A DNA stretch of 64,000 nt from Enoplolaimus lenunculus (Eukaryota; Nematoda; Enoplea; Enoplida; Thoracostomopsidae), in contig JASANG010002616.1 of the NCBI GenBank assembly GCA_030248215.1, positions 1 through 64,000 on the forward strand. The letters are read 5' to 3'. The position numbers and the translations under genes were made by a program. Below are positions 22,090-32,395 of the stretch, in pieces (the stretch's first letter is position 1; each line of letters opens with the position of its first letter). The notes under the pieces were generated by a model, which did no database searches, was not told the DNA's origin, and saw only the letters and a list, made by a program, of their open reading frames with translations.

Positions 22090-22935
22090 ACATGTCGAAG
22101 AAATACAAGTTATTTTGCAGCGACTGCAATTCCGGGCAAGTCAAGTGTGGACATTGACACGGAATGAAAAATCGAAAGCCAAAAAATAATCTTAATCCAA
22201 TTTATGCTTCTGCGGTAGCTAATATACGTGAGAGTTAAACATCGTGTTAAAGATCTTGGGGTTTGCCCGGCAAATAAGCTAAATTTTTTCGAACATTATG
22301 CTAAAACAGTTTCGACACCGGCCGCGATATTGAATGAGAGCTTGCTAGCGTAACATTGAGATCGAGCTTTAAGTTGTTTTGTGATATTTCCTGAAATAGA
22401 AAATCACAAACTTCACACGCGCCAAGTAGAACATGTCTTACTCTACGAGCGTTCGGATCCCGTTATATGATTTTTATGCGTACAATGTTGTTTGTTGAGT
22501 ATATATGTTAGACCACTGCTTGAGTAAATATTGCTCTGAAGTTTGGTCTCTTGTTTATTTGAAGGGTATTCGTGCAATCGAAAGAGTCCAGAGTAAATTC
22601 TTAAAAAAATACGTGGATTTTCGGAAATTACAAATGATGATATAGACTACAGATGATATTTGGAATCTCTTGTGTTACGGAGGTTAAAAAACGTCGTGCG
22701 TGTGTGTAAACTAATGCATAATCATGTGGATTTGAAATTTGAACACTTTTTGCTCTGGTTGTAGGAAATAGGGCCAGTGATTCTAGACTATATCCTTGTT
22801 TCTCGTAAATAAGATATTGTTAATTTTGTTTGCAATCGTGTTGCAAATATATCGAAAGCTTTACCCAATCAAATTGTCGGTGCAAACAGTTTAGTAGCTT
22901 TCAAACAAAAATTACATGAGTCTCACACAAGGTAA
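22090..22935 (+). mobile_element. LINE (non-LTR retrotransposon) remnant, C-terminal reverse transcriptase region
   Basis: Pieces in shifting plus-strand frames match the C-terminal part of Jockey/CR1-type ORF2: HRVKDLGV, then VRPLLE near 22,500, IRAIERVQSKFL-like residues, LVLRRLKN, RVCKLMHNHVDLKFEHF, and finally CNRVANISKALPNQIVGANS then LVAFKQKLHES. Several stops and frame changes interrupt it, so it is dead. The 5' half, including the endonuclease, is absent. Confidence 0.8.
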
Positions 22936-23092
22936 TTCGAACGGTTTTTTGCGTGAGTGAGCAAACACAGATCTCTGATATTTTTGTCCGCGGGTTAAAT
23001 CAGCTGGAGAACTTGTTGTATTTGAAATACATTTTTGTGTTTCCGCAAGCACGTTTCCAAATAAATTTCTTTCTTTCTTTCATTTTTTGTAC
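22936..23092 (+). mobile_element. Probable 3' UTR and TTTC tail of the LINE remnant
   Basis: Follows the reverse transcriptase remnant and ends AATAAATTTCTTTCTTTCTT, a simple-repeat tail of the sort some LINEs use instead of poly(A). Confidence 0.55.
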
Positions 23093-23324
23093 AATTTTAG
23101 TTTGTAACGCACCCGTCCTGTTCGGAAGCTGAAGTTCTCGCCGCACAGTCCGCCTTTTACGGTTTGCACAATACCTATGACAATCTCTTGTTTTGCTATT
23201 ACATGTAAGCATGTGAGACATGCTTGTCCTAGTGCATATGCAATAAATGCAATGCACATTGTGTTGTATGCTTGCTTGCAGCATACAGTCGACACATATA
23301 GTCGACGAAAAATGCAGTTGGAGA

Positions 23325-23479
23325 GGCGGGCTACGTGGCACAGTGGTAGAGTGCACGCTTAATGATCCATAGGCTGATAATTCGATCCCCGCTCTAGCCG
23401 GCTTTTCCAGCTGCTTGGTAGAAAGGTCTAATGTCCTTGGTTCCTACTTAGACTTACATTGCATACACTTACCATCCAC
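23325..23479 (+). repeat. tRNA-like SINE head and body, 5' part
   Basis: GTGGCACAGTGGTAGAGTGC is an A-box region and AATTCGATCCCCGC a B-box region. The acceptor arms (GGGCTA and TAGCC) are nearly paired, but the T stem is broken, so this is not an active tRNA. The SINE body continues beyond the family E element inserted at 23,480. Confidence 0.65.
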
Positions 23480-23857
23480 CAGGGTGCAACCGGAATTACA
23501 ATTTACCGGAACCGGAATTTGAAAATTTTACCGGAACCGGAACCGTAAAGTGAAAAATTCATTTCACCAAAAATTTCATTTTAATCTTATTTTTTGCTCT
23601 ATTATTTGTGAAATAACCTTAGTCGAACATAGCTATTTATTTTATTTGTTGTATTTTAGATTTTCATCATCGACTGAAGTGAAATCCACCATCAATGGCT
23701 TATATTCGAAGTACAGGTGGCTTTCAAAAGAGATTCTTAAAAATTAGCAAAGTTAAGAAAACGGCCAAATTTTAACACCGGAATTTTAAATCCGCTAAAA
23801 ATTTACCGGAACAGGAAGGTGAAAAAATGCCGGAATCGGAATTCCGGTTGCACCCTG
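23480..23857 (+). mobile_element. Family E (hAT-type) element with perfect 8-base target duplication
   Basis: Starts CAGGGTGCAACCGGAATTAC and ends TTCCGGTTGCACCCTG. CCATCCAC flanks both sides (23,472-23,479 and 23,858-23,865). CAGGG ends and an 8-base duplication are hallmarks of the hAT superfamily. The interior has no transposase, so it is non-autonomous. Confidence 0.93.
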
Positions 23858-23960
23858 CCATCCACATGTACCGACATGCACATGCACACCCACAAGGATG
23901 TCTATCGAATTTGTCCAGATGCGGAAAGTAAGAAATAAGGTTTGACTGAATAGAAACAAG
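23858..23960 (+). repeat. 3' part of the tRNA-like SINE split by the family E element
   Basis: Continues the SINE body (ATGTACCGACATGCACATGC, then CACCCACAAGGATGTC) after the 8-base duplication. The exact 3' end is unclear. Confidence 0.45.
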
Positions 23961-24240
23961 TCAATTCTGGTTTAAAGATTGACAAACGCCGTATTACTTG
24001 AAAGACACTAAATCTCACAAAGCGCATAGTTTTTCCGATGTAGCTAAGTGATTAAAGTGATAACATTTGTCAACATAACGGTTAACGATCCTATGCTTCC
24101 ATCCATCATTGTCAACGTAAGAACATTTAATTATTTTATAATTAATGTTGAACATCCGCTATTGGTGGCACGGCCTTAATAGTTTCGTAAACAATAAAAT
24201 GTTTCAGTGCTTATAAAACTGCATCCAGTTAACGGTTTGG
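23961..24240. other. Intergenic, nothing recognised
   Basis: No gene or repeat boundary recognised. Confidence 0.4.
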
Positions 24241-24241
24241 A

Positions 24242-24320
24242 CCCATGTTACTTTTAGGGTGGGTCGTCCCGGTTTGTGGTGGGTCTGTAAAAGGGTAGGT
24301 TTAACAGTAAACGCAAACTG
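24242..24320 (-). mobile_element. Family B fragment (one end)
   Basis: CCATGTTACTTTTAGGGTGG and CCCGGTTTGTGGTGGGTCTG match the right end of the family B elements at 852 and 40,510 in reverse. The array and the other end are missing. Confidence 0.7.
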
Positions 24321-24509
24321 CGGCCATGAACATAATGTGTTGTGCCGTAAACACTTGAGCATTCCAGATGACTACCACAAAATCCGCATGTATCAGCTAT
24401 AAAATGCTTACGTTAATCTCACGTCGTTTTGCTACATAAATGAATTCGCACAGGAGACCATATTGCCAGGTATGCTAAACTTGGAATTGAACACAGAGCT
24501 ATCAGCGAT

Positions 24510-24575
24510 TCGAGCCCGTAGCCGAGGGGGGCAGGGGAGCTCAGCACCCCCTGAAAAAATTTTAAACGGGCCTGC
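24510..24575 (-). mobile_element. Family H fragment
   Basis: GAGCCCGTAGCCGAGGGGGG, then CACCCCCTGAAAAAATTTT, resembles one end of the G-rich family H repeats at 26,083 and 56,165. Confidence 0.5.
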
Positions 24576-25030
24576 AGCGATTTTGTCCGGTTTATTTTTT
24601 AATTTTCCACTGCTCCTGTAGCTTAAAATAGTTCGCGTCTTTTTTACTTTTCAAATGAAATATACTGCCCGCACGCAAGAAAGTGGTCGCCGTTCTGTCC
24701 GTGCCAATTTCATAACAATTAGAAATTCAATACGTGATTAACAAAAATATCACTGAATTGTCATAAACATTGTAGGATTTGGAAACGAATTTGTTTGCAA
24801 GGTTTGTAGCAGCTATACGCATGTCAACATTAAGCAATAAGCTTATCTTTCTTTCAAGTAAACATGATGATGTTTTCAGTTTGCCGCTGTTTAAAAATAA
24901 CTTGTGTCCGCATCCCCATTTTCAAATTTGAATTGCGAAACGTGGGCTGAAGATAGTAAAAACTTGGAGCGAAGAATGTCTTATTGCAACTCTATTTCAG
25001 GAGTTCATTCTCCAATGGTTGTGTTGTAGA
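24576..25030. other. Intergenic, nothing recognised
   Basis: No gene, RNA or repeat boundary recognised. Confidence 0.4.
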
Positions 25031-25034
25031 TCCT

Positions 25035-25200
25035 ATCGTGTAAAGATAAAATGAGTTGATTAATCTAATCAGCTGAGTGATTTGATTAATTAACTCTCAG
25101 AGGGAACTCAAAATGCTAAGTTAAATTAAAGTCCGGATTCAGACTCTCAGTTCAACTCTCATTCTGAATTTAAATCAACTCACAGGTATTACAATGTATT
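25035..25200 (+). mobile_element. Family C element, degenerate
   Basis: TGAGTTGATTAATCTAATCA near one end and AATTTAAATCAACTCAC near the other show the family C layout with many changes. Confidence 0.6.
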
Positions 25201-25238
25201 CAGCGACAGGTTTCAGACAAACAAGCTACAACATCTAC

Positions 25239-25513
25239 CATGGTACAACCGGTGGTCTGCCTCTGGCTCCCTCTCCGTCAGCACATCGACCTCCGGCTCC
25301 GGCTGCGGTAGAATTTTTGCCGGAGGTTCCGCCAAATTCGGTAGTATAATTCTGCTTTAGCAAAATTTATCTCTACGCTTTCTTTTCCTCTCTCAAATCA
25401 AAAATTAACGTAAAAACAGCACATCGCAAAAAAAAAACCCAACCTCCGGCTCCGGCAAGTTTCGTTGACCTCCGGCTCCTTCTCCGGTATTTTTCAACTC
25501 CGGTTGCACCCTG
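25239..25513 (+). mobile_element. Family E (hAT-type) element
   Basis: Starts CATGGTACAACCGG and ends CCGGTTGCACCCTG, with CTCCGGCTCCGG repeats inside both arms. The flanks ACATCTAC and GGATCTAT share only 5 of 8 bases, so it is older than the copies at 23,480 and 42,323. Confidence 0.8.
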
Positions 25514-25589
25514 GGATCTATATATTTAGGAAATTGCAATACCATATACCACATATTAAAAAACGTCCGAAACATATATAAAAAATGCA

Positions 25590-25860
25590 CTCTAAATTAG
25601 AGTGAGTTCATATAAATTCAGAATGATCTGAATCGCTCTGTCAGAGTTACGGCTACCAGGGCTCACAGTTATGATTTGATTTAACTCATTTTGATTTAAT
25701 TAACTCCCCAGGCGTCAACTCAACTCGGAGTCAACTCATCTCAGAGTGAGCTAAAGATTCCTGATATTACAACTCAAAATGACTACGCTTGAAATGACTA
25801 CGCTTCACAGTCTGAGTTGATTATTTTACTCATTGGAATTTACAGAATGTCTACAATTCT
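25590..25860 (-). mobile_element. Family C element, degenerate or composite
   Basis: Repeated ACTCA/TGAGT blocks (GAGTCAACTCATCTCAGAGT) without clean ends. It may be two overlapping copies. Confidence 0.5.
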
Positions 25861-26082
25861 GCATCAATAAATTTTGATTCTTCGTTGGTTCAAACTTTGC
25901 CACACCTTTGGTCAACTTGTAATTGGGGCGACACACAGCAAAGAGTATACGGCTGCATACACTTTAAGCAGTTATGAAACTGTGCGAGACCGTAAATGAT
26001 TGAACGCTGACAATTTGTCATTCCATAAAGCCGTGAATTCGAAATATTATTTAAATTTAACTTTTTGGAACACCGACCAAAT

Positions 26083-26215
26083 CAGGCTCGTAGCCAGCTT
26101 ACACTGCACATTGCTAGGGGGGCTAAAAAATTTTTTCAGGAGTGGAATACTAGAGTTTTCAATGAGTATAATACTAGCAAGGTGGAAAATTTTCAACGCG
26201 TTGGCTTTACCAGGG
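26083..26215 (+). mobile_element. Family H G-rich repeat
   Basis: GTAGCCAGCTTACACTGCAC, TTGCTAGGGGGGCTAAAAAA, then GAGTTTTCAATGAGTA and GCAAGGTGGAAAATTTTC. It shares order and wording with the copies at 43,800, 50,097, 51,704 and 56,165. Confidence 0.7.
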
Positions 26216-26445
26216 TAGTTGAGAATTCATGGCCTCCCTTGAGCACGGATCCGGGCCAACTGTTCCAGCAAAATGTTTACGTAAACCTGTGTTGGGTCTG
26301 TTCTGAACCAGGGTGTTTTCTGAACACAAAAACTGGTCAAAATTTAACATATTAATGGTTTGAATGGAACATTTTTCAAGCCTGCTGCAAGTTTGGGTTT
26401 CTTAGGTAGTTCTATCGAATGCATTATTTAGGCAAAACAGTTGCC

Positions 26446-26696
26446 TCACTACAAATTGTAATGAGTTGATTAATCAATTCAACTAGCGGGTTGGTTATTT
26501 CTGAATTAATATCAGTAAACGTTAACTCGCTCTGATTTGAGTTGATTCTCATGAGTTTATAGTTGACTGTGGGTGAGTTGATTAATTAACTCAGAATGAA
26601 TTGAATCAACTCAAAATTTTGAGTTCTGATAGTTCTGCTCAGACTGAGTTATTCAATTCATTCTGAGTTAAAATCAACTCACTGAAATTTACAGTG
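26446..26696 (+). mobile_element. Family C element
   Basis: Left end CACTACAAATTGTAATGAG, right end CACTGAAATTTACAGTG. The interior alternates TGAGTTGA and TCAACTCA, giving strong self-complementarity. Confidence 0.85.
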
Positions 26697-26737
26697 CTGC
26701 AGGGTGTTCCAGTAAAATTGTAGATTTCAGCTGTAGA

Positions 26738-27020
26738 TCGGTACTGTATCCGAATAAGAGGGGGGACTGATATTTATTTTTAAGCTTCCCTCCGCCACCC
26801 TTCGTTACGAATGTATATGCGGTATTGTAACTAACCGTTGAATTAAACGTTTATCTGTTTATTTGTCTTGTATCAAAAACTTGAGCGATAATGCAAGGTA
26901 ATACGTCGTAATGTGCTTTCAAAACAAAAGTATGCTTTAAATTTCGAACTCAGCTTTTATTTGGACCTGGAGTTATTTATACGCCATAGATAATTGAAAT
27001 TTATAGATTCTTTCTGGGGT
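26738..27020 (+). mobile_element. Family F element
   Basis: ACTGTATCCGAATAAGAGGG, then CTTCCCTCCGCCACCCTTCG, and a body (TTGAATTAAACGT, CTTGTATCAAAAACTTGAGC) that recurs at 34,975-35,250. No coding capacity. Confidence 0.7.
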
Positions 27021-27044
27021 TTAGGGATGTATCACGGAATCTTA

Positions 27045-27275
27045 CACTGTAAATTGCAATGTAGTTGATTAATCCATTCAGCTAGCGAATTAGTTATTTC
27101 TGAATTAATATCAGTGGACATTAACTCACTCTGAGTTGAGTTGACTCTGGGTAAGTTGATTAATTAACTCAGAATGAATTGAATCAACTCTAATATCTGA
27201 GTTCTGAAAGTTCCAACTCAGACTGAGTGATTCAACTCATTCTGAGTTGAAATCAACTCATTGAAATTTACAGTG
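27045..27275 (+). mobile_element. Family C element
   Basis: CACTGTAAATTGCAATGTAG at the left and TTGAAATTTACAGTG at the right, flanked by TA on both sides (2-base duplication). Confidence 0.88.
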
Positions 27276-27317
27276 TATTATGGATACGGCTCCTATTGAT
27301 TGGGACTCAAAATAGGA

Positions 27318-27352
27318 ACCCCCTTTTATTCGGGTCACTACAGTACACTGTT
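27318..27352 (+). mobile_element. Family F terminal fragment
   Basis: CCCCCTTTTATTCGGGTCAC then TACAGTA, the family F end seen at 34,950 and 49,165. Confidence 0.55.
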
Positions 27353-27500
27353 AATACCAGTTAGTTGATTTAACTCAGAATGAGTTATGAGTTGAGTCAG
27401 CTCAAAACTATGAGCTCTGAATTTAAGTGTTTCAGAAGTCAGGAGTTAAAATTTGCTGTTATGTAATAGTAATAAATTACCAGAAATAACTAATTATATC
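27352..27500 (-). mobile_element. Family C fragment
   Basis: CACTGTTAATACCAGTTAG followed by TGAGTTATGAGTTGAGTCAG. The far end is lost. Confidence 0.6.
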
Positions 27501-27609
27501 TCTGATTGAACACATTTTTCGCAGTAAAAGCCCAAAATTGTCCGTATAGCCGGCCATGATACAGGCCTGCTCAGTGGGAGACCGAGGGATTGTTCAACTT
27601 AAATACGGG

Positions 27610-27770
27610 GATACTTAAGCGTTAGGTTTAGGATTAGGATTACACGCTTGCGTTTAAGCCAATGTTTACATTTAGCCGTAATTGATTTAGGCTTATAGAT
27701 TTAGACTTAAGCTTAGGTTTTGGCTTAGACATGTCAATGGACCCTAACGGCCAAAATGTTCCGCAGTAGT
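27610..27770 (-). mobile_element. Decayed family A/B telomere-repeat element
   Basis: Worn TTAGG-type units (TTAGGTTTAGGATTAGGATT and GGCTTATAGATTTAGACTTA). Terminal repeats cannot be paired. Confidence 0.5.
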
Positions 27771-27937
27771 TATACGAGCAACGAACAATGGATATTGAAA
27801 ATATATGTTCCATTATCAGCCACTATTGCGTAATAATGCTGCTAATGCAGTTTTTGTTGCTGAAATTGTAGTTTATTCTCTGAAGAATCATTTAGTCTCT
27901 GATATATTTTAACAGTTTGTGCTTTTTAGTCTACAAC

Positions 27938-28209
27938 ACTGCAAATTCCGGTGAGTTGATTTTATCTCAAAATGAGTTGAGTGCGCTCGAAAGACTGAGC
28001 TATGCAGAGTTAGGCATTTTAGAACTCATAATTCTGAATTGTTTGAACACGTTGTAAGTTAATTAATCCAGTAACCCGGAGTCAACTGAACTCACACTGA
28101 GAATCAACTGCACTCAAAGTGAGTTAACGTTTACTGTTATTAACTCAGAAATAAACTAACTTTCCGTCTGAGTTGATTAATGCAGTCTCATTGCAGGCAT
28201 TTTACAGTG
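27938..28209 (-). mobile_element. Family C element
   Basis: CACTGCAAATTCCGGTGAG at the left and GGCATTTTACAGTG at the right. The interior carries TGAGTTGA/TCAACTGA blocks. Confidence 0.82.
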
Positions 28210-28344
28210 AACTCACTTCTACAAATCTGATTCGCCCCCAACTGTGTGGATGCGGAACAGCGGGATTCGACTGGAACGGGAATAAGATTCAAAATTAAAA
28301 CAGCATTCAGAATTTAATTTTTGTGTCCTGCTAGGGGCCTGTTT

Positions 28345-28500
28345 CTGAGTTTAACTCACTCTGAGTTGAGTTAATTCCATTTGAGTTGAATAATTAAGTC
28401 AAAATGAATTAAATTAGCTAATAAATCTAAGTTCTGATAGCCCGAATCCAGAAATTTGATATCTGAAGGAATTAAACTCATCTTGAGTTATTATCTACTG
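28345..28500 (+). mobile_element. Family C fragment
   Basis: TTAACTCACTCTGAGTTGAG and AATTAAACTCATCTTGAGTT as in family C. The ends are missing. Confidence 0.6.
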
Positions 28501-28544
28501 TACTGGAATAAGCATAAACCTAAGCCTAAAAGTTTGCCCAAGTT

Positions 28545-28775
28545 CTGTATATTTCAGTGATTTAAACTCAGAATGAGTTTAATTCACTTAGAAGTGTGAA
28601 CTCACTGAATTAGGTCTTTTATAACTCAGAATTCTGAATTGTTCGATCTCGTTCAGACATAATTAATCAAATAATCCGGAACTAAATAAACTCAGAGTGA
28701 GTTGATATTTTTATTGTTTACTCAGAAATAACCAATTCTCTCTGAGTTCACTAATCAACTCATCGTAATTTACAG
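28545..28775 (-). mobile_element. Family C element
   Basis: TATATTTCAGTGATTTAAAC to CAACTCATCGTAATTTACAG, with the usual TGAGTT blocks. The terminal CACTG is worn. Confidence 0.7.
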
Positions 28776-28905
28776 CCGGTCTTAAGACTGCAGTCTGTAA
28801 GGTCATCCAGTCTCTCAGGGCATAAGAGATAAATTTGTCTCGTTTTTTTCGCAGTTTGTGCGGTTGCATTAATAAGTTGAAATTCGGCAAGCTACTCTAT
28901 TGTAG

Positions 28906-28945
28906 TCCCACGAAAAACAACGTTCCGCCCTTGATCTTTGACAAT
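28906..28945 (+). mobile_element. Family A right-end fragment
   Basis: GTAGTCCCACGAAAAACAAC then GTTCCGCCCTTGATCTTTG is the subtype II right terminus. Nothing else of the element is left, and it abuts family K. Confidence 0.65.
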
Positions 28946-28949
28946 AACA

Positions 28950-29170
28950 CTGTAGGTGGCTGTGCCACACTTAGATATATTTCAATCTAAAAACTAAAAC
29001 AAAACTAAAACCAAACCTAAATCCACACCTTAAGGAGTCTCCGGCTCCGCCTAGTCTCTCTAAGAACTTAAGTTAGGCTTAGGCGTTGCTAAACGGCGTA
29101 GCAAATTTATAAATCGATGCATGGCGGCTGCGTCCGCAAGGTAATAGTACTTAGGGCCCTGCGTGGTCAC
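28950..29170 (+). mobile_element. Family K repeat, copy 1
   Basis: Begins CTGTAGGTGGCTGTGCCACA and ends GGGCCCTGCGTGGTCAC. The second copy at 35,447 is about 75-80% similar by eye. It contains TTAAGTTAGGCTTAGGCG, a short telomere-like piece. Confidence 0.75.
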
Positions 29171-29428
29171 TTATTAAATGTTTTTGTTGGCCTATTGCGC
29201 CAAATTTCTTAGCTAGGGGTTTGGGGGGGTGGTTAATATTGTTGTTGTTGATAGTCTATAACAATGGCGGAACTGTCGCATACATATATGAATCGTATGA
29301 CCAACGGCTGGACCTGAAATGTTTTGAAGTATCAGCTGAATTAAAATCTATAAATCGCTCGAACATTTGTTGCATTTACATAAATGTGTGTTTTTTCATG
29401 TTGCGGTATGTAGCAACCGGGGCTCCTA

Positions 29429-29683
29429 CACTGTAAATTTCAGTGAGTTGATTTTAACTCACAATGAGTTGAATCACTCAGTCTGAGTTAGGACTATCAG
29501 AACTCAGAATTTTGAGTTGATTCAATTCATTCAGTGTTAATTAATCAACGCACCCAGAGTCAACTCAACTCAGAGTAAAGAATCAACTCAACTCACAGAG
29601 TGAATTAATGCTTACAGATATTAATTCTGATATAACTAAATCGCTAGCTGAATTGATTAATCAACTCATTGAAATTTACAGAG
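29429..29683 (-). mobile_element. Family C element
   Basis: CACTGTAAATTTCAGTGAG at the left and CATTGAAATTTACAG at the right. One of the better preserved copies. Confidence 0.88.
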
Positions 29684-29689
29684 TAGTCA

Positions 29690-29838
29690 AGAAGAGGGGG
29701 GGGCAGGAGGGGTCAACCCTCCTCCCCCCGGAAAACATTGTCCTCCCATAGAAACTTTTTAACCTTGCCTGCAAGTCATTGAAAGCCCTTGAATGCACCT
29801 CCTGAAAAAATTTTGAACCCCCCCAAGCAAGGTGAGGT
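29690..29838 (-). mobile_element. Family H G-rich repeat
   Basis: GAGGGGGGGGCAGGAGGGG, then ACCTTGCCTGCAAGTCATTG, CCTTGAATGCACCTCCTGAA and CCCCCCCAAGCAAGG. It is the reverse of the copy at 50,097. Confidence 0.7.
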
Positions 29839-30116
29839 GGCAAACGGTTTTACAGCAGCACTGTTGGGTGTCGGATACCTTCACAATGTCAGAATTTTAT
29901 TAGTAAAATTTAAAACGAAAGAAAATGTCAATTCTCTCGTTTTTGTATTTTCTTATGTTACAAAATTATAAATTGGTGCAAAGGTGACAATTTTTTCAAG
30001 TATACAACAGCCAAAATGTATAACCGGATATTAGTTTCCGGTTTTCTGATAAAACCCACGAATGGTTTCCGACCATTATATGGAATTGCTGCAAAATACC
30101 GTTATTTTCATAGTGA

Positions 30117-30186
30117 CACTGCAAAAAATGGTGAGTCAAATTGACTTTTTCCGAAATAGGCTTTTCGGGACTACACAAATTGAGTC
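30117..30186 (+). mobile_element. Family D half element, broken by a family C fragment
   Basis: CACTGCAAAAAATGGTGAG, then the Family D arm up to CTACACAAATTGAGTCA. There the sequence changes to family C (30,186-30,322). The second arm is absent. Confidence 0.75.
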
Positions 30187-30322
30187 ACTGTGTAGAGTTG
30201 ATTGTAACTATGGGTTTAGTTGGTACCGATTGAGTTGATTAATTAACTAAGAATGAATTGAATCGTTGACGAAGTGATTCAACTCATTTTGAATTAAAGT
30301 CAACTCACTGAAATATACCGTT
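30186..30322 (+). mobile_element. Family C fragment
   Basis: CACTGTGTAGAGTTGATTG to CAACTCACTGAAATATACCG, shorter than the usual 230-260 bases. Confidence 0.65.
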
Positions 30323-30468
30323 TACGGATTCAGAACGGTTCTCATAGCCTCAATGCTCTTGCGACACCTCTGCTAAGCCCAAATCAAATAAAGCACAAGG
30401 TAAAGTCTCATCTGTTATTCAATTAATTTAGTTTATAAATTTTTGTCCAATATGTGTTCAGCTTTACA

Positions 30469-30660
30469 CACTGCAAAAAATGGTGAGTCAAATTGACTCT
30501 TTCCGAAATAGGCTTTTCAAGACTGCGCAAACTGAGTCAAATTCGACGCCGCCAGAGTAAAACGTGCGACTCAGTGAATCGAATTTGAGTCTGGCGGAGT
30601 CGAATTTGGCTCAGTTTGTGTAGTCCCGTACAGACTATTTCGGAGGGAGTCAATTTGACT
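30469..30660 (+). mobile_element. Family D palindromic element
   Basis: CACTGCAAAAAATGGTGAG at the left. The two arms are near-complete reverse complements of each other (TCTTTCCGAAATAGGCTTTT facing ACTATTTCGGAGGGAGTC). The last 20 bases of the right arm are replaced by family C sequence. Confidence 0.85.
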
Positions 30661-30812
30661 TAGTTCATTAAACTCAGATGAGTTCAATTCATTCAGAATT
30701 CTGAGTTCTCAAAGACCTACCGCTTACTCAAGTGACTGCAGTAAATTCATACTTCAGAGTTCTGAGTAGAATCAACTCATTCTTAGTTAAAATCAACTCA
30801 GTAAAATTTACA
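30661..30812 (-). mobile_element. Family C fragment
   Basis: Runs from CATTAAACTCAGATGAGTTC to CAGTAAAATTTACAAG and abuts family D directly. Confidence 0.65.
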
Positions 30813-31058
30813 AGGTATACTAAATAAATATTTCCGCGGATACTGGCTGGATTTGGTAGAATATTTTAATTCCAGCTCTGGGCTCGTGGGAATATTCATA
30901 GCTGGTAAGATTCCACTGCTAAAAAGAGGGTCACCTAGAGTATCTGGGCCCACTTAAAGATAAATTACTCCCCAAAACCAATACTAATAATATGGCTTTT
31001 CCTAGTATATTCTGTGGTTAATACTTATGAGTTCATTTATAATTGTATTAATGTTTTA

Positions 31059-31236
31059 GGCCAAAGTAAAGAACAGGGGCGGAACAGTATAAGCACATTC
31101 CTAAGCCTGAAGCCAAAGCGTAAGAATGAGCATATTCCTAAGCCTAAGCCTAGCACAAGCCAAAAAAATTAGTCTAAAGCTAATTCTTTTCTACTCCCAC
31201 AGAAAATGTTCCGCCCATGATCTTTTTACATGTGCC
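31059..31236 (+). mobile_element. Family A telomere-repeat element, subtype II
   Basis: GGCCAAAGTAAAGAACAGGG and ATGATCTTTTTACATGTGCC ends. The interior has CCTAAGCCTGAAGCC and CCTAAGCCTAAGCC units. Confidence 0.87.
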
Positions 31237-31447
31237 AAGTCTTAATTTTTTTACATTTCTTACCAATTTAGGTAATGTATGGTAACTGCAGATTATTACC
31301 CTGCGCGATAGTTTTCATTTGAAAACAAGCTCATAACAGGGATGCATGTACCAGGGTAAAGCTTTGAGTTGTAAAATTTGTGGATATGTTTATGGTTAGG
31401 CTTCAGCAACTGAATACAAATAATATATGAGCAACACAGTTGTGCAG

Positions 31448-31612
31448 TGCAAAATCTCTACAAGACGTGAGAGCCCCCTCATGCTAGAGCGTCAAGCTCC
31501 TATAGCTGAGTGGTCATCGTAAACGCCTCCCACCCGAGAGACTGGGGAATCAAATCTTACCTTGAAAGTGTATCTCATATGAAATTAAAAATATTCATGT
31601 GTGAAAGGGTTA
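31448..31612 (+). repeat. tRNA-derived SINE, copy 2
   Basis: Leader CAAGACGTGAGAGCCCCCTC, A-box-like TAGCTGAGTGGT, a decayed B-box, then AATATTCATGTGTGAAAGGG. It has the same order as copy 1 at 4,735-4,870 (minus strand). Confidence 0.72.
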
Positions 31613-31832
31613 AACAACGTTTCTGAGGTCAAACTTTTCTAGTATATATTCACCCATACTCTTTCAAAATGAAATTCTATAGCAGCATTGTTCTGTCTTT
31701 GTTCAAAGATTATCGTAAAAGTCAATATAGTTTGATTTGTTATGCAATTATTGTAGGTAAATTATTAAATTTTTTAGCGTTGAAAGATAAAATTAATATT
31801 TCGATGTTTGGTAAATTAAAAATAAAAGAATG

Positions 31833-31975
31833 GGCCCATGTATAGAACAGGGCCGGATCGTTTTCCGGAAGGGCTATAATAGAGTCAGTTTAAGCTTTAG
31901 ACTAATTTTTTTGCTTAGGCTTAGGCTTAGGAATATGCTTATACTACTGTTCCGACCCTGTTCTATACATGTGCC
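31833..31975 (-). mobile_element. Family A telomere-repeat element, subtype I
   Basis: GGCCCATGTATAGAACAGGG and CCCTGTTCTATACATGTGCC ends. The interior is short, with TTAGGCTTAGGCTTAGG. AGAAT occurs close to both ends, possibly a target duplication. Confidence 0.87.
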
Positions 31976-32189
31976 ACAGAATGGGTTTCGAAAGCTGTTG
32001 TTTTGACGTTCGGAAATTAAGAAAAAACCACGCAAATAATTTGAGGAAATCGGTTACATCAGTACCGCAACATACAGGGGTGTGGGCTCACACCAAGGTC
32101 CAGGGTGGGGCCGCCAAACGTCCGAGCAAAACGAGCGATAAGCGAGACGCATTTTGAAACATCGGCCGGTTTTGTTTCTTCCGGTTAGG

Positions 32190-32335
32190 GTGGGGCTCCT
32201 TTAGGGGTGGAGACCCCCACAAGAGGGTGGGTTAATGTTAAATAATAGTCCGTAACAAGTAAAAGGGGGTACTCTCTGGAGAGGCCAAATAAATATCAGT
32301 CCACCTTCTTGTTTGGGTCACTACAGTACCCGATT
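32190..32335 (+). mobile_element. Family F fragment
   Basis: GGGTTAATGTTAAATAATAG, AGTCCGTAACAAG, CTCTGGAGAGGCCAAA and GGGTCACTACAGTAC are as in the copies at 34,852 and 49,165. Confidence 0.65.
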
Positions 32336-32395
32336 TTATAAACAAACAACAAACGGTTTTTTGACCTGTTGAATATATATCGAGGTGATTAATTA

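Noticed and set aside
22090-23092. LTR or virus-like element
   Set aside because: The reverse transcriptase pieces are of the non-LTR type, and no LTR, integrase, capsid or envelope-like sequence was seen here or elsewhere in the window.
23325-23400. Functional tRNA gene
   Set aside because: A- and B-box-like sequence is present, but the T stem does not pair. The sequence continues into a SINE-like body.
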